Shown piece after piece: positions 17,720 through 24,963 of a DNA stretch of 64,000 bases; within the stretch, counting starts at the first letter, position 1; every line of letters starts with the position of its first letter. A program made the position numbers and the translations under genes. The notes under the pieces are model-generated. The model was given only the letters and a program-made list of their open reading frames with translations. It did not search any database and was not told where the DNA came from. Location: positions 30,877-94,876 of the forward strand of contig DHKB01000022.1 of the NCBI GenBank assembly GCA_002407045.1. Reading direction: 5' to 3'. Source of the DNA: Candidatus Bruticola papionis (GTDB taxonomy: Bacteria; Vulcanimicrobiota; Xenobia; Xenobiales; Xenobiaceae).

Positions 17720-18533
17720 TAGATGCTCCATTGCGCACAATTTTGACTTTGCTCTCGAGGCTGAGACTCTCTAAGCAATCTTCCAAAACGACAATACTGC
17801 CTTCAGTTCCTTTTTGATACGCTTCTTTAAAAGCTGAAGCAGTATCATACATAAACTGAGCTTTAGTATAGCAACTTACATTATTTTTGCTTGGGTGACG
17901 ACCGAAATTGCCAGCCACTAAGCCTATGCTATGAACGATAGGCCAGAGCTGAGCCAAAGTAAAATCGGTACGTTCTGACGACAGAACTGAAGCAGCCGTC
18001 ACTAGACGCATTAAAGCTAAACGAGACACAGTTTGCTTTTCTTTCAGTTCCGACTCCGCTTTGCATAAATTTTCAATAACGGAAGACGGAGCTAAAGTGC
18101 AAGGCTTGGCTACAGGCACTCCACCGATAGAGAGGCTAACACTGTCGGAAGCGAAATCTACAGTTATACAAAAGACGCCCACAGCAACAGAAACAGGAGC
18201 TGTGCAATCGTGAATTTCTGCAGCCCAAGAAGCAGCAATATCTTGCAAAGAGGAGCATTCTAAACCTCTGGCAGCAGCTTCGTGGGCCAATTCTTGCCAA
18301 AAGGCGGCAGCCAATTCATGCATTTCGCGTTCCAAAGGCGCACTCAAGGCTCGCCAAGGTAACTCCACTTCGAGACCGACTTCCAAACTAGCCAAACAAG
18401 CCGAGGCTTTGTTGACACTATCGACATCAGGCAAAGATGCTTGCTGACGACGCATAAATTTAAGCTGAGCTTCTAGCCTAGCGGCAGTCTCATCTAGCAA
18501 TTCAGTGAAAGTATCTGTGCGTTTTTCAGCCAT
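17709..18533 (-). CDS. Unknown cassette protein A
   Basis: A 274-residue soluble protein of no family I recognise, first gene of the cassette. It has a helical N-terminal half, a central beta-rich piece (about 113-147) and a helical C-terminal module, residues 191-236, that carries YTKAQFMYD at 222-230 and is shared with the next protein. The ATG at 18533 comes four bases after the glmM stop, so the whole cassette may be read from the glmM promoter. It could be an adaptor or DNA-recognition subunit for the ATPases, but the sequence gives no direct evidence. Confidence 0.7.
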   Translation of the reverse strand: MAEKRTDTFTELLDETAARLEAQLKFMRRQQASLPDVDSVNKASACLASLEVGLEVELPWRALSAPLEREMHELAAAFWQELAHEAAARGLECSSLQDIAASWAAEIHDCTAPVSVAVGVFCITVDFASDSVSLSIGGVPVAKPCTLAPSSVIENLCKAESELKEKQTVSRLALMRLVTAASVLSSERTDFTLAQLWPIVHSIGLVAGNFGRHPSKNNVSCYTKAQFMYDTASAFKEAYQKGTEGSIVVLEDCLESLSLESKVKIVRNGASNGK

Positions 18534-18537
18534 AACC

Positions 18538-19905
18538 TTAACAAGAGCAACACTCAGCCACTACCTGGCAAATGCTATCTACTAATCCTTTCAATTCAGG
18601 CAACGAAGGCCCCTCAGCCATAACTCGAATTAAATTTTCAGTTCCGGAAGGACGAACTAATAATCGGCCTTTGCCCTTAAGACTCTCTTCTACCGCTTTT
18701 ACGGCCTCATTGACACGTTTATGTGAATTCCAAGTATGTTTGTCTTTCACTTTAACGTTAACCATATATTGAGGCTTTTTCTCGACCGCTTTGGCAAGCT
18801 CAGAGAGAGGCTTACCGCTATCTTTGATAACTTGGCTGAGCATTACGCCAGTAACTAAGCCATCGCCAGTAGTAGCATAATCTAAGAAGATAATATGACC
18901 AGATTGTTCTCCACCCAAAACCGAACCAGATCGGCGCATCTCTTCCAATACATAGCGATCGCCAACGGCTGTACGAGCCATTTCAAAGCCATTAGCTTGG
19001 CAAGCTTCTTCCAAACCCAAGTTGGCCATGACAGTAGTGACGATACGCTTGCCGGAGAGCTTGCCATCTTTGTCGAGCCATTTACCAAAGAGCAGCAGCA
19101 TATGATCGCCGTCAATCATCTGGCCTTTTTCATCACAGGCTAAGCATCGATCGGCATCACCATCGAAGCAAAGGCCGAAATCGGCGCCCAAGCTGACCAC
19201 CACGCTTTGCAAAGACTCGGGATGAGTCGAACCGCACTGGTTGTTTATGTTTGTACCATTAGGGTGGCTATGCAATACAGTAACGTGGGCTCCGAGGTTG
19301 TGGAAAATATTTTCAGCTAAAGCCGAAGAAGCGCCATTGGCGCAATCCAAAACGATATTCAAACCGTCTAAACGTATTTTAGCGATTCCAGCTACATAAT
19401 TGGCATACTCGTGCTGAGCTTCCTGGCCATCGATAATAGCGCCAATATTGCCCTCAATTGCGCGGGGTAACTCTTCGGCTTTAGCAATTAACTCTTCTAA
19501 TTCGTCCTCTTGCTCGTCGCTAAGCTTGTAACCATCAGCTCCAATCAATTTTAAGCCATTATCATAGAAAGGATTATGGCTAGCGGAAATAACACAACCG
19601 CCTTGAGTGTTGTAACGGCGAATAGCCCAAGCAACTCCGGGAGTAGGAATAACCTCCAAACACAAAGCATTGACTCCAGAGCTAATCAAGCCACAAACAT
19701 AACTATATTGTAAAAGCTGACCACTGATACGGGTATCCCTACCGACTGCGATTACTGGTCTTTTACAAATTTGCTCGGAATTGCCATCCTGAAACTGTTC
19801 TTTTACCAAGCAACCATGAGCTCTGCCCACTTTAAAAGCCAATTCGGGAGTAAGAGTATCGTTTGCCCGACCACGAATTCCGTCTGTACCAAATAAACGC
19901 GCCAT
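18538..19905 (-). CDS. glmM: Phosphoglucosamine mutase
   Basis: Converts glucosamine-6-phosphate to glucosamine-1-phosphate for peptidoglycan precursors. The protein begins MARLFGTDGIRG when the ATG at 19905 is used, exactly as family members do, so the 26-codon upstream extension is rejected. Catalytic phosphoserine loop SASHNPFYDNG, metal loop DGDADRC and phosphate-binding RPSGTENLIRVM are present. Length of 455 is normal. It follows cdaA-cdaR, a gene order widely conserved in Gram-positive and related bacteria, though a 258-base gap with a large hairpin separates it from cdaR. The unknown cassette begins four bases downstream. Confidence 0.97.
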   Translation of the reverse strand: MARLFGTDGIRGRANDTLTPELAFKVGRAHGCLVKEQFQDGNSEQICKRPVIAVGRDTRISGQLLQYSYVCGLISSGVNALCLEVIPTPGVAWAIRRYNTQGGCVISASHNPFYDNGLKLIGADGYKLSDEQEDELEELIAKAEELPRAIEGNIGAIIDGQEAQHEYANYVAGIAKIRLDGLNIVLDCANGASSALAENIFHNLGAHVTVLHSHPNGTNINNQCGSTHPESLQSVVVSLGADFGLCFDGDADRCLACDEKGQMIDGDHMLLLFGKWLDKDGKLSGKRIVTTVMANLGLEEACQANGFEMARTAVGDRYVLEEMRRSGSVLGGEQSGHIIFLDYATTGDGLVTGVMLSQVIKDSGKPLSELAKAVEKKPQYMVNVKVKDKHTWNSHKRVNEAVKAVEESLKGKGRLLVRPSGTENLIRVMAEGPSLPELKGLVDSICQVVAECCSC

Positions 19906-20104
19906 AACTAAAATATTCTCACATTTCTTTGCTTTGAAGAAGCACGAATGTCCATTTGCAACCGCCTTTCGTCCATTCCCCAAGGAAAAAGGCCAATTCT
20001 AAAATGGTCTCTGCCACCCCTCAAATTTGAAGCCAGCGTCTTCAATATTTTGTTGATTTATCCCTGCCCCCAAGGGCGATTGAGCCTTTATAAGACCGAA
20101 TAAC

Positions 20105-20144
20105 CTAAGGAGCGCTTAACTAAAAAAAGTTAAGCGCTCCTTAG
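20105..20144. terminator. Perfect 16-bp hairpin downstream of cdaR
   Basis: CTAAGGAGCGCTTAAC (20105-20120) pairs perfectly with GTTAAGCGCTCCTTAG (20129-20144) around an 8-nt loop. No strong T-run follows on minus. It may be a terminator or an attenuating structure between cdaR and glmM. Confidence 0.6.
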
Positions 20145-20163
20145 CTCAGTTTGCATAAAGCAA

Positions 20164-21147
20164 CTAAAAACGGTATTCATCTTCTTGGCCTGGAGGCTCA
20201 ATCGCTTCAGGCTTTACCTTCGGAGCGACAGTAACGGTCACGCTATTTTGAGGTAATTCTGGTACTCGATATTTGCTAGGCAAAATAAGCTTAACTTTTT
20301 TGCTAATAGTCTTACCTTCATACTTAAAGACATAGTGCTCAACTTCAAGTGAATCGAAAGTTATTTTGTCAATGTCGTCACCACTGAGGTAGACTTCTTC
20401 AGGCGAAACTAGCACCTGGTAATCTTCACCGCTGCGGCTTTTGACAGAGACATTACTTAAATCTACCTTCACTTTGCGTACTGGATAAGCAGGCACGGTT
20501 ACAAAAACGCTATTGGTATATATTTCTACATCATTAACCTTATTGCCATTGACATCAATAGCATTTAGAGTAACGGCTTTGGTACTAAAACTAGAGTTGA
20601 TACCAGAAATAGAAATAGGTACCGAGACACAAGAAACTTTATCTACATCTTCCATGCTGCCCACGATGCGCACTTTAGAAGGCTCTACCATAGGAGCTTC
20701 CAAACGACAACTATCGCTGGGTTTGCCAACTAAATTTATCTTTACAGGAACACTAGCGAAAGTACGCTGTGAAATTGAAGCCCAAACATGACTAGGCTCA
20801 ACTTGAGAAACTTCCGCTCCTCCGGGAGCCATAGCGTCAACAGCTTCTAAACTGGTGCCCGGCTTATTGCGTTTGCTTAGATCGACTACTACTGATATAA
20901 GCTTGGGATCGATGCGATCGATCACGTTTTTAGTACCGCTGATAGTGACGGTAACTTCACGAGGATTTATCGAGCTTATCAACTCATTGTTGCTGGGAGC
21001 CAAAATATCGATAGGCTTAGTGTAAACGCGCTGAGCAGGCAATTCACTAATGGGCTTAGCCAAAGTCTTGACTAGCATAGCCGTAACTATAGCCAAAAGA
21101 AAAGCCAGCATTTTTAAGCCAAAGTTGTTGCGTAAGCGGGCCCACAT
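20164..21147 (-). CDS. cdaR: CdaR, YbbR-repeat regulator of diadenylate cyclase
   Basis: A 327-residue membrane-anchored protein with one N-terminal transmembrane helix (about residues 11-28) and several YbbR repeats outside the membrane. The patterns PREVTVTISGTKNVID and PSKVRIVGSMEDVDKV each mark a repeat. In studied bacteria CdaR binds and tunes the diadenylate cyclase CdaA. The ATG directly abuts the cdaA stop, and GGAGGTGA at the end of cdaA gives an excellent ribosome site, so the pair is translationally coupled. The last 25 residues are Pro-, Glu- and Lys-rich. Confidence 0.92.
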   Translation of the reverse strand: MWARLRNNFGLKMLAFLLAIVTAMLVKTLAKPISELPAQRVYTKPIDILAPSNNELISSINPREVTVTISGTKNVIDRIDPKLISVVVDLSKRNKPGTSLEAVDAMAPGGAEVSQVEPSHVWASISQRTFASVPVKINLVGKPSDSCRLEAPMVEPSKVRIVGSMEDVDKVSCVSVPISISGINSSFSTKAVTLNAIDVNGNKVNDVEIYTNSVFVTVPAYPVRKVKVDLSNVSVKSRSGEDYQVLVSPEEVYLSGDDIDKITFDSLEVEHYVFKYEGKTISKKVKLILPSKYRVPELPQNSVTVTVAPKVKPEAIEPPGQEDEYRF

Positions 21148-22008
21148 TTAGTCATCACCTCCTATAGCGTCACCAATAGTGCGGAACAAATTGAAGGTAG
21201 TAAAACGTCTATGTTTTTCTTTGTTCCATTCACTCATAAGCTCTCGAGCCAAAGCTTTACGCACTTGAGCTTCTTCAATCATAGGTTGGCTAAAAGCACC
21301 ATCTTTAGCGATACGTATTTCGCCAGTTTCCTCGGAGACAACAACAACGATAGCGTCACTTTGTTCGGTAATGCCGATAGCGGCCCGATGACGCGTACCA
21401 AAGCGCGAATCTACCACAGAATCAGTCAAAGGCAAATAGCAAGCTCCAGCCAAAAGACGACCGTCACGAATGACCACAGCTCCATCATGCAAGGGAGTTT
21501 TGGGACGAAAGATCGTTTGTAAAAGTTTGGCAGAAATGAAACCATCTACAATTTGGCCAGTCTCCACTACTTCTTGCAAGCCGGTCTCTTGTTCTAACAC
21601 AATAAGAGCTCCGAAGCGAGTTGTGGACAAATTGTAAGCAGCCAGAGCTATCTCGTCGATAATGCGTTTTAATTCTTCTTGGCGGATTTCACTTATACCA
21701 TTAGAAGAAATTAGACCACGCTGCCCAAGTCTAGTTAGAGCACGACGTAATTCAGGTTGAAAGACAACAGGCAAAGCCACCAAAGTGGAGACTAAGATGC
21801 CGTTCAGGATGTAGCTCAAAGTTTGCAATCTGGCAATATAAGCCAAACCTTGCAGCAACAGAAGAGCGCCGATTCCCTGCAAAATTTGCAGAGCACGCGT
21901 GCCTTTTATGAGTAGCAATATGTAGTAGAAAAATACTGAGACTAAGAGGACGTCGATAAAATCCCAATAGGTGACGTCACGCAATAGAGCATATACTCGT
22001 TCTAGCAA
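21148..22008 (-). CDS. cdaA: Diadenylate cyclase CdaA
   Basis: Synthesises the second messenger c-di-AMP from two ATP. The N-terminus has three transmembrane segments within residues about 15-85; the DAC domain follows with TPLHDGAVVI (DGA motif) and FGTRHRAAIG (RHR motif), both catalytic. Length of 286 matches CdaA/DacA. It heads the cdaA-cdaR pair with glmM further downstream. In other bacteria GlmM can inhibit CdaA, which links cell-wall precursor supply with c-di-AMP; here that is inferred from gene order. Confidence 0.97.
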   Translation of the reverse strand: MLERVYALLRDVTYWDFIDVLLVSVFFYYILLLIKGTRALQILQGIGALLLLQGLAYIARLQTLSYILNGILVSTLVALPVVFQPELRRALTRLGQRGLISSNGISEIRQEELKRIIDEIALAAYNLSTTRFGALIVLEQETGLQEVVETGQIVDGFISAKLLQTIFRPKTPLHDGAVVIRDGRLLAGACYLPLTDSVVDSRFGTRHRAAIGITEQSDAIVVVVSEETGEIRIAKDGAFSQPMIEEAQVRKALARELMSEWNKEKHRRFTTFNLFRTIGDAIGGDD

Positions 22009-22108
22009 TCTAAATCTACCCCGGGTGAAATGAAACCGCTACATAAAAAAACTGAGGCAGCTTCCTAGAGACATATTTGGCGGCTGATTGGCCGTATATT
22101 CTATTTAT

Positions 22109-22732
22109 TTAGCGACTCAATAAAGAGCTGAAACGGCGCATACAAGCTCCGGCAGCCGCACAAGTAAAGAAGCATTTAAAGGCATTGAAAGGTAAAATTG
22201 CGCCGATTAAATAGCTGCCCATAGACATGGGAACGAATTCCGCAAAAAGTTCTCTGAGCAAAAAATAAATGCCAAAATTGACAGGCAACATAACAGCTAC
22301 GGTGATCAGAGAACCGAGCACCATAGCTAGGCAAAGGCGTTTATAAGAGAAATCTTCACCTTTAGACAAATTGTAAAAGCTTGAAGAAGAACAAACTAAC
22401 ACCAAGCCTGTAATTAAATTAGCCGGCACGCCTATAAGTTCTAAAGGATGGAAATTAATAAGCATGAAAAGTGCACACTTAATAATTACAACCAAAGCTC
22501 CAACCCAAGGGCCGAGTGAAAAAGCCAAAACTAAAGCGGGTACTTCGGCAAAATCGAAAGTCAAAAATGGAGCGATAGGTATAATAGGCAGTCTGACAGC
22601 TAACATAAGTAAAAGCGACAGAGCAGCCATAATGGCAATTTTCATCCAAATGGATAAGCTAAAAGAGGTTGGAACTTGGTTATCACTCCCAGATAGAGAA
22701 ACTTTATTGTCGTCAGCCATTCGTTTATCCAT
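22109..22732 (-). CDS. ECF transporter S component, RibU-like
   Basis: A 207-residue membrane protein with about six hydrophobic segments, the substrate-binding part of an energy-coupling-factor importer. FDFAEVPALVLAFSLGP and the later ILPFNAFKC resemble RibU riboflavin binders, but the substrate is not proven. It would use a shared EcfA/EcfT module, which could be the one at the right end of the window or another. It overlaps the end of cutA by eight bases, so they form an operon. Starts at 22732 or 22720 are both ATG and neither has a strong ribosome site. No FMN riboswitch was recognised upstream. Confidence 0.8.
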   Translation of the reverse strand: MDKRMADDNKVSLSGSDNQVPTSFSLSIWMKIAIMAALSLLLMLAVRLPIIPIAPFLTFDFAEVPALVLAFSLGPWVGALVVIIKCALFMLINFHPLELIGVPANLITGLVLVCSSSSFYNLSKGEDFSYKRLCLAMVLGSLITVAVMLPVNFGIYFLLRELFAEFVPMSMGSYLIGAILPFNAFKCFFTCAAAGACMRRFSSLLSR

Positions 22733-23066
22733 TCTGAGTTTGGGGCTTAGTCATAGAGGTATCAATCCAGCGCAAGTAATCTTCACTGCTTTTGCCCAGT
22801 GGCACAGAAATTATTTCCGGTATATCGTAAGAATGAAGTTGCTTGATAGAAGAAATCAATTCGTCTAACTTGTCTTGTCTGGTTTTCATAATCATAAGCG
22901 TCTCGCGACACTCTTCGATTTTGCCTTCCCACCAATATATAGAAGATATTTTGGGCACCAAATTTACACAGGCTGCCAAACGCTCTTCCAAGACATGATG
23001 AGCGATGGATTTTGCTTCTGAAGTAGACGAAACGGTGACCAAAACCACATGGTACGTAGAATCCAT
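22725..23066 (-). CDS. cutA: CutA1-like divalent ion tolerance protein
   Basis: A 113-residue small trimeric protein family with the hallmarks AACVNLVPKISSIYWWEGKI, LMIMKTRQDKLDEL and HSYDIPEIISVPLGKSSEDYLRWI. The role in copper tolerance is historical and debated. The gene leads directly into the ECF S component. Its upstream neighbour on minus is the unknown 223-residue gene, 65 bases away. Motifs make the family certain. Confidence 0.95.
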   Translation of the reverse strand: MDSTYHVVLVTVSSTSEAKSIAHHVLEERLAACVNLVPKISSIYWWEGKIEECRETLMIMKTRQDKLDELISSIKQLHSYDIPEIISVPLGKSSEDYLRWIDTSMTKPQTQNG

Positions 23067-23131
23067 AAAAGTATCTTACCTCTCCTCTGTTTTCTTAACA
23101 AAAAAAATACCTAAGCACAGCCGCTTTTTGC

Positions 23132-23803
23132 TTAACGGTAGCGTCCCCTTTTTAATTTTTTGCGACTGCGTTTCTCTGATAAGTGGCCAGGCAAGTCTTG
23201 AGCATCAGCTATAACTATCACTGAAGGAGACTGAGAGTATTTCACAGCTTGATAAACCCAAGTATTTCCTTGAACGTGAACGGCTTGACCTAACTCTATA
23301 AGCTTGCATTGTTCATCAATAATAAGTACGCCTACTCCGCAAACCTTAACGGTATCGAAAGCGGTTATTTCAATTGAATCTCCCTTGCGACCATTATATC
23401 CAGATAAATCTATGCGAGTAATCTCTGGAGGCGTAAAGAAATCACGCGCCGCCAGTTCCAGAGGGCTCATTCCCAATCTAGTAGCAGCTTCGACATATAC
23501 GGGTTCGCGTTGAGCTGATTCGGCATAGGCCAAAGCATCTTGAAAGCACTCCCAGCAGAGGCTGTCCGCTTCACAACTGGCCCCATTAGGATGGATTAGA
23601 CGATGAATCTTATCCGGTGCCACCTCTAAAGGTAAAAAGTGCTCTGGATAGAGCTCATCTGTATACTCGGCTTCACCTTGGCCTTTAGACACAAAGCCTC
23701 CATCTTGCTGTTTCTGACTATTTAAATTGTTGGGCCAGTTGGCTGACAATATATTTGTACCCCTATGCAAAAATATCCAATTATAACCTAGCCTAGTCGC
23801 CAA
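23132..23803 (-). CDS. Conserved protein of unknown function with an Ig-like C-terminal domain
   Basis: A 223-residue protein. Residues about 75-115 include the pair CEADSLCWEC, a possible metal site. The C-terminal part reads ITRIDLSGYNGRKGDSI, then a strand-rich stretch, and later VIVIADAQDLPGHLSE. I recall this pattern from hypothetical proteins with a small beta-sandwich, but cannot name the family. The last 12 residues are very basic. No ATG lies in the first third: candidates are TTG at 23803 and TTG at 23749, the latter behind AGGGG. The true start is therefore uncertain. Confidence 0.6.
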   Translation of the reverse strand: MATRLGYNWIFLHRGTNILSANWPNNLNSQKQQDGGFVSKGQGEAEYTDELYPEHFLPLEVAPDKIHRLIHPNGASCEADSLCWECFQDALAYAESAQREPVYVEAATRLGMSPLELAARDFFTPPEITRIDLSGYNGRKGDSIEITAFDTVKVCGVGVLIIDEQCKLIELGQAVHVQGNTWVYQAVKYSQSPSVIVIADAQDLPGHLSEKRSRKKLKRGRYR

Positions 23804-24140
23804 TACTTGCTTCCCTACCTACAGAAAGCAAAAAATGCCCCTTGATCTCCTTTTAACTCCCCTTGGTGACGGCGACAGTTGCTCCCCCAGGATGCTTTTA
23901 ATCTAATTTTGCTAGAAGTCCTCCCCCTTTGAAGTGTAAACAAAAGAACGACGCAGCCAATTTATCTTGCCATCTCCCGCCCTCGTGAATGTGAGTAGGT
24001 TCACCGCCATAAAAAAAGGCTCCTGCCAAAGAAAAGGGCTACCTCTGCTCTCAGCCGGAGTGAAATTGCTACGAAAATGGCGAGATTTTTTGCAAGAGCC
24101 AAAAAAGGATTTTGTCAGTAGCACTAGAACAGAGCATACA
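23804..24140. other. Non-coding stretch upstream of the TPP riboswitch
   Basis: About 340 bases without a convincing gene. It contains TCTCAGCCGGAG (24049-24060), a perfect complement of the riboswitch core, the complementary arms GGCTCCTGC (from 24018) and GCAAGAGCC (from about 24093), and a run of A at 24011-24017 that gives a T-run after that stem on minus. It may therefore hold a minus-strand terminator-like structure in front of the 223-residue gene. Promoters for both divergent genes should lie here but none is clear. Confidence 0.5.
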
Positions 24141-24240
24141 CCAGGCAGGGGAGTCGGTATTCTCCGGCTGAGATGGCGGTGTAAGCTGTCTACCCTTAGA
24201 ACCTGATCCGGGTAATGCTGGCGAAGGGAGCTTGGTTTTT
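24141..24240 (+). ncRNA. TPP riboswitch (THI element)
   Basis: The conserved elements appear in order: P1 CCAGGC (24141-24146) with GCTTGG (24230-24235), P2 GGG with ACCC, P3 GTCGG with CCGGC, CTGAGA at 24168-24173, GAACCTGATCCGG from 24199, GGTAATGCTGG, and AAGGGAG. This is a near-consensus thiamin-pyrophosphate aptamer. Six T residues follow P1 directly, so ligand-stabilised P1 could itself support termination. The first downstream gene starts at 24314 and has no visible thiamin function. Confidence 0.95.
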
Positions 24241-24313
24241 TCTTTTCTGGCACTTTGTTCGATTATCGAGCCAAAGCAAACAGAGAGTAAGATTATTTCT
24301 GTGTGGGAGAATT

Positions 24314-24757
24314 ATGGCAGACAGTCCTGTTACCGGTCAGACCAATCCAGCAAATGGCAACGAAGACGTATTTGCTCAGTTGCGCAAACTTGCTGAAATA
24401 AGCCATCAAATCGAGCAGCACGCACGTATGCAAGCTTCGGCTTACAATTTCGTTCAAGCCGGCGAAATAAAACGCCGCATCGAAGAACTGACAGAAAATC
24501 AGAACAGATTAGTCATGGATATTGTCGGCCGTCATCCCGACGTAGAGGTTCGTGATCGATTTGTAAAATTGGCTCACAAAATAGATGATTACCGTCCTCA
24601 AATAAAATCTTGCGAAGATCCTCAAGAGCTTAAGAAGTTGCAAAAAGAAATTGACGAAGCTGTCGAGGAGTGGGTCTATCAATTCCAGGTAATCGTTTCT
24701 GAGATTGTAGGCGTCAAGCCTCCGGATTCACCTATTCAAGGGGAGAGTCCCTTCTAA
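24314..24757 (+). CDS. Small helical protein downstream of the TPP riboswitch
   Basis: A 147-residue acidic, predicted helical protein with a coiled-coil-like core (HQIEQHARMQASAYNFVQ, IKRRIEELTENQNRL) and a Pro-rich tail. It resembles short YlbF/YmcA-like helical proteins in general form, but I do not recognise a specific family. I choose the ATG at 24314 because TGGGAG precedes it; reading further upstream runs into the aptamer. Position suggests that thiamin pyrophosphate represses it, yet nothing in the protein suggests thiamin synthesis or transport. A terminator follows. Confidence 0.75.
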   Translation: MADSPVTGQTNPANGNEDVFAQLRKLAEISHQIEQHARMQASAYNFVQAGEIKRRIEELTENQNRLVMDIVGRHPDVEVRDRFVKLAHKIDDYRPQIKSCEDPQELKKLQKEIDEAVEEWVYQFQVIVSEIVGVKPPDSPIQGESPF

Positions 24758-24787
24758 AAAAACATTTGCACTTTTTCTTTATAAGCA

Positions 24788-24830
24788 AGGCCCCTGTCTT
24801 CTTTCAGAAGAGTAGGCGCCTTTTTTTATT
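24788..24830 (+). terminator. Terminator after the riboswitch-controlled gene
   Basis: Imperfect stem with arms AAGGCCCCTGTCTTCT and AGAAGAGTAGGCGCCTT around a short loop, followed by seven T. It closes the transcript that begins with the TPP element. Confidence 0.8.
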
Positions 24831-24963
24831 TGTTCAGTTAATACATTTTGTAGATATTTTTCTCTAAATTTTCACGTTAAAAAAATCTTACCAGAAAACG
24901 GGATCGCTTCTAATGGGCATAGAAGTCTGCTCCTCCAGCAGCTTATTTATGAAAGGCGTGTTT

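Noticed and set aside
10265..18533. A complete BREX locus
   Set aside because: No PglX methyltransferase, PglZ phosphatase, BrxA/BrxB, PglW or large PglY/BrxC is encoded; only BrxD-like and helicase parts are seen.
19906..19983. 26-codon N-terminal extension of GlmM
   Set aside because: The family starts at MARLFGTDGIRG; the extra residues are not conserved.
23912..24253. Minus-strand 113-codon frame
   Set aside because: It is antisense to the TPP riboswitch, and its basic, Ser/Arg-rich composition is what the RNA complement would give. No ribosome site.
24215..24313. N-terminal extension of the 147-residue protein
   Set aside because: It starts inside the aptamer; the ATG at 24314 has its own ribosome site.
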